From contig VHCG01000002.1 in assembly GCA_016871805.1 (NCBI GenBank), forward strand, positions 92,690-156,689: a stretch of 64,000 nucleotides of DNA, in the 5' to 3' direction. Source of the DNA: Verrucomicrobiota bacterium (lineage in GTDB: Bacteria; Verrucomicrobiota; Verrucomicrobiia; Limisphaerales; UBA9464). The notes under the pieces were generated by a model. It made no database searches and had not been told where the DNA came from. It saw only the letters and a list, made by a program, of their open reading frames with translations. How positions within the stretch are numbered: position 1 is the stretch's first letter; each line of letters starts with the position of its first letter. A program made the position numbers and the translations under genes. Shown one piece after another: positions 35,795 through 44,799 of the stretch.

Positions 35795-38115
35795 ACCGCC
35801 CCCTGACCCCATCGCCGCAGCCGGTGTCGACCCCCGGATCCGTCGGCCGCAGCGTCCGTCGATGCCTCCTCGTCGGCGTCGCCGGGATGTTGATTGGAGG
35901 GATCCCCCTTCAGGCCGCCGACCCCATTCCGGTCCAGCGTCCGGACCGGACCACGCCGGTCGACTTCCGACGCGAGATCCTGCCCCTGATGCAGGCCAAC
36001 TGTCTGCCCTGCCACAACCGCACCACCACGAAGGCGGATCTGCTGCTCGAGACGCCGGCGGATATGATCCGTGGCGGGGAGAGCGGCACGGCATTGGTTC
36101 CGGGGAAGCCGGCGGACTCGCTGCTCTTCAAGCTGTCGACCCACGAGACCAAGCCGCGGATGCCGCCCAAGGACAACAAGGTCAACGCGGTCGCCTTCAC
36201 TCCGGAACAGCTGGGTGTCATCGCCCTGTGGATCGAGCAGGGGGCCGCCGCCGGCGAGGCGGGGGCCGAGGAGGTTCGCTGGCTGGACGTCGCTCCCGAC
36301 CTCAAGGCGGTCTATGCGGTGGCGTTGTCGCCCGACGGACAGTACCTCGCCGCAGGACGGGGAAACCGCCTCTTCCTGTACCATCGTCCCACCCGGCAGA
36401 CGGTCGGCGAGCTGGTGTCGCCCGACATCAAAGGGCCTCGTCCCGCGGCCCAGAAGGATCAGGTCGGCGCCCTGGCGTTCCGGCCGGACGGCCTCCAGCT
36501 GGCCTCGGGAGGCTTCGAGGAGATCCGGCTGTGGCGTCCGACCGCCTCGGCGTTCCGGGTCACCGCGGAGCCGGTGGTGTCGCGACCCGACACCGAGCCC
36601 AGACGCAGCACGTCGGGGGATCGCTCCCTGCGTCGTTCCGATGCCGGAGGAGTCGAGCTGGTCGATGCCGACGGGAAGGGGGTGGCGGTGCTCGACGGCG
36701 ACGTCCGTCTCCGGCGCGGGGTCCAGGAGTCGACCCGGGGTGTGGCGGCGCTCCGCAGTGTCCTGGCCTCGGTCCAGAAGCGGGTTGAGGCGGCCGACAA
36801 GGAGCAGAAATCCCAGCAGGACCGTCTGGGTCGGGCCCGGGAGGGACAGCTCAAGGCCAACGACACCCTCGCGGAGAAGCAGCGGGCGCGGGACAAGGTC
36901 CAGGCAGACCTGGACGCCGCGGTGCTCGCGCTGGGCCTCGTCTCCACCAACGCCCCGGAGGCGGAGCGCAAGCCGCTGGTCGAGAAGTCGGACGCCGCCC
37001 GGAAGGCCGTCGATGCCGCCCGCACCGAGATCGAAACCGCGTTGCGGAAGCTCGCCGTGGCCGAGGAGGAGCTCCGGTTGTCCCTGAACTCCGTCGACCT
37101 CAGCCGGAACGAACTCCGGAGGTGGGATCTGGAGCGATCCTCCCTGAGCAACCGACTCGCCGAGGTGGACTCGATGCGGTCGAACCGACTCGCCGAGGCG
37201 TCCTCCGCTCTTCAACCCGTCCGGTTCGACCTGTCGTCGGACGGCCGCTGGGTGGTGACCCAGACCGCGCCGGACCGTCTCTCGCTGTGGTCGGGCCTGA
37301 CCGGGGAGCCGGTCGAGACCTGGGATGCGCCGTCGGCCATCGAGGCCCTGCAGATCGTGTCCGATTCCAGGGTCCGCATCCGCTGCGGTTCGGGCATCTT
37401 CGAGCGGGATCTTCTCCCGCGCTGGGAGCTGCAGACGGTGGTGGCGGACGGCTCGGGGAAGGGTCCTTTGCAGGACCGGGTGGGTGCGTTGGCGTACTCG
37501 CCGGACGGACGCTGGCTGGCGAGTGGCTGTGGCGAACCGTCCCGCAGCGGTCATGTGCATCTCTGGAATCCGGCCGACGGATCGTTTCAGATGGGGGTGA
37601 CCAATCTGCACAGCGACGCGGTGTTCTCGGTGTCGTTCTCGCCGGATTCCCGATGGTTGGCCTCGGCCGGGGCCGATCGGTTCGCACGCGTGGTGGATCC
37701 GCTCTCGGGCCAGCAGGTCCGTGCGCTGGAGGGGCACACGGGCCATGTGCTGTCGGTGGCGTGGAAGGATGACTCCAGCACGTTGGCGTCGGCCTCCGCG
37801 GACCTCACGGTGAAGTTCTGGGACGCGGTGAACGGCGAGAAGCGTAAGCAGGCGGGCGGGGTGGACCGTGAGGTGACGGCCCTGGCCTTCCTCGGGGGCG
37901 ACCAGTGGGTGGCGACGGGCAGTCCGAAGGAGCTCCGCGTGGTGAACGAGAACGGGGAGAAGGTCCGATCTCTCAACGGGCTCGGCGAGGTGGCCTATGC
38001 CGTGGCGGTGTCGTCGGACGGCCGCTGGGTGGCGGCCGGTGGCGAGGATGGCGTGGTGCGGGTGTGGGATCGGGACGTCGAAGCCCCCCGGGTCGCCTTC
38101 GAGGCCATCCGGTAG
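35791..38115 (+). CDS. Planctomycete-type cytochrome c with WD40 propeller and coiled coil
   Basis: A 774-residue exported protein. A signal peptide (CLLVGVAGMLIGGIPLQAA) precedes a PSCyt1-type cytochrome domain with one haem site, CLPCH (Cys71, Cys74, His75), and the PPKD motif typical of this group. WD40-like blades begin near residue 170 (VYAVALSPDGQYLAAG). A long coiled coil (about 310-460, rich in Lys, Glu and Ala) splits the propeller, which resumes after it (VGALAYSPDGRWLASG, VFSVSFSPDSRWLASAG, VLSVAWKDDSSTLASA). The upstream secreted protein overlaps it. The role is unknown; haem plus propeller suggests electron transfer linked to glycan or protein binding. Confidence 0.88.
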   Translation: MNRPLTPSPQPVSTPGSVGRSVRRCLLVGVAGMLIGGIPLQAADPIPVQRPDRTTPVDFRREILPLMQANCLPCHNRTTTKADLLLETPADMIRGGESGTALVPGKPADSLLFKLSTHETKPRMPPKDNKVNAVAFTPEQLGVIALWIEQGAAAGEAGAEEVRWLDVAPDLKAVYAVALSPDGQYLAAGRGNRLFLYHRPTRQTVGELVSPDIKGPRPAAQKDQVGALAFRPDGLQLASGGFEEIRLWRPTASAFRVTAEPVVSRPDTEPRRSTSGDRSLRRSDAGGVELVDADGKGVAVLDGDVRLRRGVQESTRGVAALRSVLASVQKRVEAADKEQKSQQDRLGRAREGQLKANDTLAEKQRARDKVQADLDAAVLALGLVSTNAPEAERKPLVEKSDAARKAVDAARTEIETALRKLAVAEEELRLSLNSVDLSRNELRRWDLERSSLSNRLAEVDSMRSNRLAEASSALQPVRFDLSSDGRWVVTQTAPDRLSLWSGLTGEPVETWDAPSAIEALQIVSDSRVRIRCGSGIFERDLLPRWELQTVVADGSGKGPLQDRVGALAYSPDGRWLASGCGEPSRSGHVHLWNPADGSFQMGVTNLHSDAVFSVSFSPDSRWLASAGADRFARVVDPLSGQQVRALEGHTGHVLSVAWKDDSSTLASASADLTVKFWDAVNGEKRKQAGGVDREVTALAFLGGDQWVATGSPKELRVVNENGEKVRSLNGLGEVAYAVAVSSDGRWVAAGGEDGVVRVWDRDVEAPRVAFEAIR

Positions 38116-38145
38116 CGCAACCGGGCGGAGGAGTCCGAGCCCTCC

Positions 38146-40278
38146 CTATCGCAGGCGTTCGAGGCTGGCTTCCTGGGTGAAGGCCCCTGCGAGGCGGACC
38201 GAGTTCTGGGCAAACCCCGGAGCGCGGACGCGGACCTTCCGGGTCGTGGGATCCCAGTCCCAGGTGACGGGTCCGTGGGCGGTCTGCAGGGACTCGACGC
38301 GGATGGGTTCCTCGAGCCATTCCTGCGGGACGCCGGCGCCCACGACGAGGAGGGGTGTCGGACTGAATTCCTCCGGATAGGCCAGCATCGCGAGCTGGAG
38401 CAGGGTGATTTCGGCTGCGGTGCCGTACTGGGGTGACAGATAGGGGGGCATGACCCAGCCACGGACCCTCTCCCACCGTTCCGGGAAGTCCTCTTGGCCG
38501 CTGCCTTCCCACCAGCTGTAGAGATCGGGGGAGACCTGGTTCGACCAGAACCAGTTGAGGTCCTTCCAGGCCCGACCGGGATCACCGAGCAGCAGCCACT
38601 GGTGGGCTTCCGTGGCGAGCAGTGTCGGGTTCTCGGGTCGGGTTTTCGGGAGATCGTTGGGGTTCCGTCCTGCTATCCGAGCCGACAGGAGCAGCGTTTG
38701 AAGCGTCTTCGGATCCTCCGCGACCCAGCCGGGATGGGGCCCCGTGGCCGCGATCCACGGTTCCGGATCGGGCCTCTGGGCCGCCGCCTGGTTCCACCCC
38801 AGCTTCAGCACGTCGGCGATAGCGGCGACGCGCCCGGAATCGGTCTGTCGCTTCACCCGTGGGTAGAAGGCCACCGCGGCGCGCAGGCCGGCATGGGCCG
38901 TTGCATTCACGTACAACACCGGCCGCTGCCGACCGACCCGGCCCTGGATGAGACCTTTCTGGGCCGCATCGGCGACCACCGCAGCGTCCTCCCGGGACAG
39001 GCGACGGGGTGCCAGGGGTCCCGTCCACGGCGACCTCACGGTCTTGGCGGCCTGGAGAAGGCCCTCGATCACCCGGACCTTGCGATCGACGTGGGGTACG
39101 AGCCATTGGTCGAAGGCCTTGTTTCGCGCGATGGCGGCGACCTCGAGGATGGCCCAGAGGGACAGGCCTGGGCCGTCGGCCTCGGCGCCCATCTCCCCGA
39201 GGAAATCCTCCCGGGCAAGGGTTCCGCAGAGCTGCTGGCTCACGGCGATCTGACCGGCTCGCGCGAGCGCCACGGCGATGGCGGCGGATTCGCGCATCCG
39301 GCTGACCGAATGGTGGTTCGGATCCACGGGCCTCGAATTCGTGCCGACCAGTCCCATCAACATCTGGGCGACCTGGGCCTTGAGACAGTCGCCAAAGCGG
39401 TCGTCCGGTGTCTCGATGCTGACCCCGGGCAGGGTGCCCTGCCAGGAGAGGGGGTTGGGGGCCGGCGGCTTTCGATCCTCGATGACGAGTGTGGTCTCGC
39501 GTCCGAACACGAGTACGATGCGTCCCCACCCGTTGGTCTGGTCCAGGCCGGTCGACGGGGTCGTGCTCCGGAGGATGCGGGGTCCGAGTCCGAACTGGCT
39601 GGAGGTGATCTCGCCCACCGCGAGGTTGGTGGGATTCTGGTATCCGATCCGGATCTCGCGCGGCGTGTCGGCGGCGACGAGATCCCAGCGGTCGTTGATG
39701 CGGATGGCGCGTCCGTCCCAGACGGCGTTGGTGACGGGGCCGCCCGCGGGTCCGGGCGAGCGGATCGCCACCACGACGTGGGGATGGCGCCGGCTCGACA
39801 TGTCGAGTCGCCAGTGCCGGCTGTCGGGCATCGACCAGAGCGCGGAGTAGTCCTGCGTCTCGGTCCTCACCCCCGGGACCGTGGCCGTGAGGGGCCAGGC
39901 CCACGACTGCTTCATCTCGGCGAGCGGAACGAAGTCGCTCGCGACCTCGACCTCGCCGTCGTCGTTCTCCGCAAGGAGCTGGATGCCGAAGGTGCCAAAG
40001 CCCGGGCTGAAGCTGCCTCCGGGCTCGAGGTACGCCTTCTCGTCCTCCGGCGACCCGGGGATTCCGAGGAGGACATGTCCGTAGCCACGGGGCCAGATCC
40101 CGCTGGGTCGGGCCTCCATCGCGTCGAGGACGACCTGTCGCTCGCCCGCCGATGCGGCCGTGGCGAGGCAGAACAGAAGGACGAGGAACCGGGTGGTCCG
40201 GGCTGCCGACGACGGCAGTCCAACCTGGAGATGCCATCCCGTGCGGTGTTCCACGTGGGATCTCCGGGGTCCGTTCAT
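38146..40278 (-). CDS. Secreted protein with six-hairpin-glycosidase-like region
   Basis: A 710-residue exported protein. The signal core RFLVLLFCLATAASA lies after a long basic N-terminus; in-frame GTG 40254 would shorten it. Residues about 50-290 are beta-rich. Residues about 300-620 look like an alpha/alpha-barrel of the six-hairpin glycosidase type: CLKAQVAQMLMGL, SVSRMRESAAIAVALARAG, EADGPGLSLWAILEVA, and a late WWEGSGQEDFPERW. A C-terminal beta-sandwich ends with GPVTWDWDPTTRKV. The DGPGLSLWA segment is where glucoamylase-like families hold substrate-contact residues. No exact glycoside-hydrolase family is claimed. It is convergent with the haem-WD40 gene, 30 bases apart. Confidence 0.6.
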   Translation of the reverse strand: MNGPRRSHVEHRTGWHLQVGLPSSAARTTRFLVLLFCLATAASAGERQVVLDAMEARPSGIWPRGYGHVLLGIPGSPEDEKAYLEPGGSFSPGFGTFGIQLLAENDDGEVEVASDFVPLAEMKQSWAWPLTATVPGVRTETQDYSALWSMPDSRHWRLDMSSRRHPHVVVAIRSPGPAGGPVTNAVWDGRAIRINDRWDLVAADTPREIRIGYQNPTNLAVGEITSSQFGLGPRILRSTTPSTGLDQTNGWGRIVLVFGRETTLVIEDRKPPAPNPLSWQGTLPGVSIETPDDRFGDCLKAQVAQMLMGLVGTNSRPVDPNHHSVSRMRESAAIAVALARAGQIAVSQQLCGTLAREDFLGEMGAEADGPGLSLWAILEVAAIARNKAFDQWLVPHVDRKVRVIEGLLQAAKTVRSPWTGPLAPRRLSREDAAVVADAAQKGLIQGRVGRQRPVLYVNATAHAGLRAAVAFYPRVKRQTDSGRVAAIADVLKLGWNQAAAQRPDPEPWIAATGPHPGWVAEDPKTLQTLLLSARIAGRNPNDLPKTRPENPTLLATEAHQWLLLGDPGRAWKDLNWFWSNQVSPDLYSWWEGSGQEDFPERWERVRGWVMPPYLSPQYGTAAEITLLQLAMLAYPEEFSPTPLLVVGAGVPQEWLEEPIRVESLQTAHGPVTWDWDPTTRKVRVRAPGFAQNSVRLAGAFTQEASLERLR

Positions 40279-40311
40279 CTCGTGGGGCTCCGGATGCCGC
40301 GGGATGTCTCG

Positions 40312-41463
40312 CTAGACCAGCGCCGCCAGTTTCTTGTTGGCGGCCAGGCGTCGGACCAGTTCCTTGATCTTCTGGGCCTCGGACTTCGCGGCGACGAGTG
40401 TGGCGTCGTCGGTCAGCACGATGATGCTGTCCTTGACCCCCACCAGGGCGATCGGGCTCCGGCGCTGGGTCCGGCCGTCATAGACCACGTTGCGGGCGGA
40501 ATCGACGTGGATGAGCTGTCCGACCGCCGCGTTGCCGGCGTCGTCCTGCTTCACATGCCGCGCGAGCGCGGGCCAGGCCCCAAGGTCGTCCCAGTCGAAG
40601 GCGCCGTCGGCCACGACGACGTTCTGGGCCTTCTCCATGAGGGCGTAGTCGACGCTGATCCTGCGGATCTCCGGGTATTCCTTGGCCAGGATCCGGGCGA
40701 GGGGTTTCTGCCCCTTGGCGGCGGCCTTGAACCAGCGGCGACAGGCGGCATTGAGGTCGGACTGATGCTTCTCGAGGGCGTTGGTGACGGTGACAAACGA
40801 CCAGACGAACATGCCGGCATTCCACCGGTAGCTGCCGGAGTTCACGTACTCGATGGCCTTCTCGAGTGCGGGCTTCTCGACGAACTGCTCGGCCTTGTGG
40901 AAGCGGGTCTTGTACCGCTTCGCCCCTGCGGGCGCGGGCAGGGCCGCGGCGTCGTGGCGGATGTATCCGTATCCGGTCTCGGGTCCGGTCGGCTGGATCC
41001 CGATCGTGACGATCACCTGGCCCCGGGAGGCGAGATCGAGGCTGTCTGCGAGAACCTGCTGGAACTTCCGCTCGTCGGGAATCACATGGTCGGCCGGCAG
41101 CACCGCCATGGTCGCGGTCGTGGAACGGGCCCCGACGATCGCGGCGCCCAGCGTGATGGCGGCGCAGGTGTCGCGTCCGACGGGTTCGGCGACGACGTTC
41201 TCGGCCGGAAGCTCGGGGAGCTGTTTGCGGACGGCGGCGGCCTGGACCGCGTTGGTGATCACCAGGATGTTCTGACGGGGGACCAGCGGACGGACGCGGT
41301 CGACGGCCTGCTGGAGGAAGGAGCGTTTCCCGAGGAGGGTGATCAGCTGCTTGGGGGTGGCTTCGCGGCTGACTGGCCAGAAGCGTTCACCACGGCCGCC
41401 GGCCATGATGATGACGTAGTGGTCCTTGGATCCGGAGGGGGTGCGTTTGCGGGTGGAGCTCAT
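40312..41463 (-). CDS. manC: Mannose-1-phosphate guanylyltransferase
   Basis: A 383-residue nucleotidyltransferase that makes GDP-mannose from mannose 1-phosphate and GTP for exopolysaccharide, O-antigen or glycoprotein synthesis. Motifs are IIMAGGRGERFWPVSR followed by the PKQL lysine, VLPADHVI with the metal-binding Asp, GYGYI, FVEKP, and YRWNAGMFVW, then DYALMEKA and DWDDLGAWPAL. The C-terminal isomerase domain of long bifunctional ManC is absent, so it is the short single-function form. ATG 41463 overlaps the trpA stop by 4 bases, a surprising operon partner that suggests co-transcription by convenience. Confidence 0.93.
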   Translation of the reverse strand: MSSTRKRTPSGSKDHYVIIMAGGRGERFWPVSREATPKQLITLLGKRSFLQQAVDRVRPLVPRQNILVITNAVQAAAVRKQLPELPAENVVAEPVGRDTCAAITLGAAIVGARSTTATMAVLPADHVIPDERKFQQVLADSLDLASRGQVIVTIGIQPTGPETGYGYIRHDAAALPAPAGAKRYKTRFHKAEQFVEKPALEKAIEYVNSGSYRWNAGMFVWSFVTVTNALEKHQSDLNAACRRWFKAAAKGQKPLARILAKEYPEIRRISVDYALMEKAQNVVVADGAFDWDDLGAWPALARHVKQDDAGNAAVGQLIHVDSARNVVYDGRTQRRSPIALVGVKDSIIVLTDDATLVAAKSEAQKIKELVRRLAANKKLAALV

Positions 41464-42257
41464 GACGTGATGGCGTTGGAGAGGGAGGTGACGAAGCCGG
41501 CGACTTCGGGGACCAGTCCCAGGGAGCGGCCGAGGGTGGCGATGCGGTGCACCACGGCGCTGCCGACCACGATAGCCTCGGCATGCTGGGCGACGGCCCG
41601 GGCCTGCTCCGGGTTGGAGATCCCGAAGCCCACGGCGATCGGGAGCGGACTGTGACGGCGGATCGTCGCGGTCATCGTCCCGATGGTGTCGCTCACCTTC
41701 GACTGCATGCCGGTGACACCCTCCCGGCTGACGTAGTAGATGAATCCCTTCGCCCGCGGGGCGATGACCGCGATCCGATCCTCCGGGGTGGTCGGGGCCA
41801 CGAGGTAGATGGGGCAGAGACCGGACTCCATCATCAGGGCCTCATAGTTCTCGGACTCCTCCGGAGGCAGATCGAGGACCAGGAGGCCGTCGACGCCCGC
41901 CTCGGCGGCCGACCGGATGAATTCCCGGAGTCCGACCCGGTGGAGGAGGTTGAAGTAGATGTAGAGGACGATCGGGATCTGCGACTCGGTCCGGATCGCC
42001 TTCACTGTGGCGAGGACCCGCGGCGGAGTGGTGCCGCTCTCAAGCCCCCGTTGGGCGGCGAGCTGGTTCACGAGGCCGTCGGCCAGGGGATCACTGAAGG
42101 GAACCCCCAGCTCGAGGACATCCACACCGGCCTTGTCGAAGGCGAGCGCGAGCTGTCGGGTCGATTCCAGGTCCGGGTCGCCGGCGCCGATGTAGATCAC
42201 CAGTCCCTTGCGGCCGGTGGAGCGGAGCGTGGCGAACCTCTGGTCGATGCGATTCAC
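41460..42257 (-). CDS. trpA: Tryptophan synthase alpha chain
   Basis: A 265-residue alpha subunit of tryptophan synthase, which cleaves indole-3-glycerol phosphate and channels indole to TrpB. Key parts are VIYIGAGDPD at the N-terminus, ELGVPFSDPLADG (catalytic Glu and Asp), GLLVLDLPPEE, LVAPTTPEDRI, FIYYVSREGVTG and VGFGISNPEQ. The start is GTG 42257, which gives the normal length. No other trp gene is in the window; neighbours are manC downstream (overlapping) and a WD40 gene 90 bases upstream. The trp pathway is therefore dispersed in this genome. Confidence 0.95.
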   Translation of the reverse strand: MNRIDQRFATLRSTGRKGLVIYIGAGDPDLESTRQLALAFDKAGVDVLELGVPFSDPLADGLVNQLAAQRGLESGTTPPRVLATVKAIRTESQIPIVLYIYFNLLHRVGLREFIRSAAEAGVDGLLVLDLPPEESENYEALMMESGLCPIYLVAPTTPEDRIAVIAPRAKGFIYYVSREGVTGMQSKVSDTIGTMTATIRRHSPLPIAVGFGISNPEQARAVAQHAEAIVVGSAVVHRIATLGRSLGLVPEVAGFVTSLSNAITS

Positions 42258-42347
42258 GCGGCAGACAGTGCCGTCTCGGGTTGCAGGGAGGCAAGAACAG
42301 GGACCGCCCCCTGGATCCACCGGCAGGCTGCCCGGATCGTCCGCACC

Positions 42348-43439
42348 CTACGACAGCTCCCACCGGTGGATCTCCACCAGGCCGGCCGGGCCCCACTTGC
42401 CGTCCTTGGGCTTCTCCTGGCCCCGGGCCTTGGAGAGGTAAAGCCGGGAGCCGTCCGGTGAGAACCGCACCTGGGTGATGCGATGCTTGGCGTCGACCGA
42501 GAAGACATTCTTCCCGGTCGCGGTCTCGAACACCGCCAGGTTCCAGGTGCCCTGGAACAACCGGCCCGCCATCACAAACCACGTCCCGCTCGGATGGAAG
42601 GCGAGGGCCTCCATCAGGCCCTGACCACTCTCTCTCTCGTGCGTCTGGTCCAGCCTCTTGCCGTTCTTCCAGTCGAACCGTTGCCACCGCTGGACCCCGT
42701 TCCCGGCCATCGGGTCATTCATCGGCCCCATGCCGCAGACATAGAGCTCGTTGCCGTCCGGACTGAACGTCATGGCGAAGATGCCACCGAGATAGTGATG
42801 GCTCTTCACGATGCCCCAGCTGGTCAGGTCGCCGTCGGTCCACTGGGAGACCTGCTTTCCGGTCTCGAGGTCCCAGACCCGGACCTCCCCCATCAGATTG
42901 CCGGCGGCCACGTGGCGGCTGTCGGGGGAGATCGCCACCGCCTGCGTCGGGGGCACATGCGGCAGGGCGTGTCGGAGCTCGCCCGACCGGGCGTCGAACA
43001 CCTTCACCGAGGGCTCTCGCTCGGAGGCGGGCTCGTACTTGTACCCACCCGCCTCATAGCGCCCGGTGCACGACGCGATCCAGCGGCCATCCCGCGAGAG
43101 GGCCAGGTCCCACGACCAGAAGTCGTGCGCCTTCACGGTCCGGATCGCCTTCCGCGAGGCCACATCGTGCCAGAGGAGTCGGCCGTCATAGCCCCCGCTC
43201 ACCAGCGTGGTGCCGTCCGACAGCAGGGCGACCCCGCGGGCATAGCTGTCGTGGCGACCGAGGGGTTCGTGGGTGCCCGATTCCGGATCCACCCGGAGCA
43301 GGGACCCGTCCTGACCGGCGGCAACGAGGAGACGTCCGTCGGCGGAGACCTCCAATCCCAGCACGGGTGAGGGCAGGAGGAATTCCTTGAGCCGCGTGAG
43401 CTTCGGGGTCGGGACGGAGTTGGGGACCGGATCAGCCAT
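42348..43439 (-). CDS. WD40 repeat protein of the DUF1501/DUF1549 operon
   Basis: A 363-residue beta-propeller with about seven WD40 blades, including LGLEVSADGRLLVAAG, ARGVALLSDGTTLVSGG, SWDLALSRDGRWIASC, AVAISPDSRHVAAGN and IFAMTFSPDGNELYV. No signal peptide is evident, which is odd because its two operon partners are exported; the start ATG 43439 follows the DUF1501 stop by 5 bases. Proteins of this kind accompany DUF1549/DUF1553 cytochromes throughout planctomycetes and verrucomicrobia. Its role is unknown; a scaffold for its partners is likely. Confidence 0.9.
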   Translation of the reverse strand: MADPVPNSVPTPKLTRLKEFLLPSPVLGLEVSADGRLLVAAGQDGSLLRVDPESGTHEPLGRHDSYARGVALLSDGTTLVSGGYDGRLLWHDVASRKAIRTVKAHDFWSWDLALSRDGRWIASCTGRYEAGGYKYEPASEREPSVKVFDARSGELRHALPHVPPTQAVAISPDSRHVAAGNLMGEVRVWDLETGKQVSQWTDGDLTSWGIVKSHHYLGGIFAMTFSPDGNELYVCGMGPMNDPMAGNGVQRWQRFDWKNGKRLDQTHERESGQGLMEALAFHPSGTWFVMAGRLFQGTWNLAVFETATGKNVFSVDAKHRITQVRFSPDGSRLYLSKARGQEKPKDGKWGPAGLVEIHRWELS

Positions 43440-43444
43440 GAGAA

Positions 43445-44794
43445 TCAGGCCAGGACGGCGCGGATGGGTTCGGCCCGGTCCTCGACGCGGTGGAAGGTGG
43501 GCAGGTTGGGAAGGTCGTATTCCGCGTAGGGGTCGATCCCCAGGGCGGTGAACAGCGTGGCGAAGAGGTTCCTCTCGTTGAAGGCCTGGCCCACGACGTC
43601 GACGCCGTCGGGATCGGTCTCGCCGACCACCACGCCCCGCTTGATCCCGCAGCCGGCTAGGGCGAGGGACCAGGCGTTGGGGTAGTGGTCCCGACCCCGG
43701 GCCTGGTTCATCCAGGGGGTCCGACCGAACTCGCCCATCATGACCACGAGGGTGTCGTTGAGCAGTCCGCGTTCCCGGAGGTCATTGATCAGGTGGAAGA
43801 TCACCCGATCGAGTTCGGGGACGAGCATCTGATAGATCTCGTTGTGGAAGACGTGGCTGTCCCAGGTCATGCCGTTGGCGACCATGACGAACGGGGCGCC
43901 GTTCTCGACGAGGTTCCGCGCCAGCAGGGTGTGCTGGGCGAAGGTCCCGGGTCCGTACCGCTCGCGGTCCTTGGCCGGTAGGCGTTCGAGGTCGAACAGG
44001 TGGGCACAGCTCATGAGGCCCTTCACCCGCTCGAACACGGCATTCTGCGAGGCGGCGGCGGCGGACCGACGCTCGCTCTCGAACTTCCGGTTCAGGAACC
44101 GCCGCAGCGCGTTGCGGGATTCGTGATCGTCGGCGGTGAGATCTGCCTGCCGCGCCACGTCTTCGATCCGGTACTCGCCGCCAACCCGGACGGGTCCGTA
44201 CTGTGCGCCGAGCCAGCCGGCCCAGTTGCCCGCCTTGAACTCCCGGAACTCGTTGCCATGCGGGCAGGGGTCGAGGAGCACGAAGTTCGGGATCGGGCTG
44301 TCGAGATGGCCCAGCTGCTGGGCGAGGACCGAGCCCAGGGTGGGACGGATGAAGGGCGGACGCGGGGCGGCCCCGCGGTTCAGAAGGTCGATGCCCTGCA
44401 GGTGTTCGCTCTGGTTGGTCTTCATCGACCGTACCACGGCAAGCTGGTCGGCGATGCTGGCGACCCTGGGCATCAGCTCACCGAACTGCACGCCGGGCAG
44501 ACGGGTCGGGATGGCTCCGAACGGGCCCCCGGAAATCCGGCCTGGCTTGGGATCCCACGTCTCGAACTGGCTGGGCGCCCCGCAGAGCCAGAGCAGGATG
44601 CACCGCTTGGCCCGCTTCCGGGCCTGTTCCGCGAACGCTGGCACCGAAAACAACCCCGCCCAGCTCGACACCGACACCGCACCCGCCGCCGCCATGCCGG
44701 TCAGGAACCTCCGTCGGTGCAGGAGATGGTCGGCATGGCCACACGTGGATCCCGACAACAGCGGGGAGGGTTCCGGGGATCCAGTAGGCGTCAT
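43445..44794 (-). CDS. DUF1501 domain protein (sulfatase-like fold), Tat-exported
   Basis: A 449-residue exported protein of the DUF1501 family, distantly related to alkaline phosphatase and sulfatase folds. The twin-arginine signal is HRRRFLTGMAAAGAVS. Family blocks are LWLCGAPSQFETWDPKP, LAVVRSMKTNQSEHLQG, VMVANGMTWDSHVFHN with a metal-type Asp and His, and VVMMGEFGRTPWMNQARGRD followed by HYPNAWS. It follows the DUF1549/DUF1553 gene by 5 bases and precedes the WD40 gene by 5, so the three are one operon. Function is not established for the family. Confidence 0.93.
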   Translation of the reverse strand: MTPTGSPEPSPLLSGSTCGHADHLLHRRRFLTGMAAAGAVSVSSWAGLFSVPAFAEQARKRAKRCILLWLCGAPSQFETWDPKPGRISGGPFGAIPTRLPGVQFGELMPRVASIADQLAVVRSMKTNQSEHLQGIDLLNRGAAPRPPFIRPTLGSVLAQQLGHLDSPIPNFVLLDPCPHGNEFREFKAGNWAGWLGAQYGPVRVGGEYRIEDVARQADLTADDHESRNALRRFLNRKFESERRSAAAASQNAVFERVKGLMSCAHLFDLERLPAKDRERYGPGTFAQHTLLARNLVENGAPFVMVANGMTWDSHVFHNEIYQMLVPELDRVIFHLINDLRERGLLNDTLVVMMGEFGRTPWMNQARGRDHYPNAWSLALAGCGIKRGVVVGETDPDGVDVVGQAFNERNLFATLFTALGIDPYAEYDLPNLPTFHRVEDRAEPIRAVLA

Positions 44795-44799
44795 GGTGT

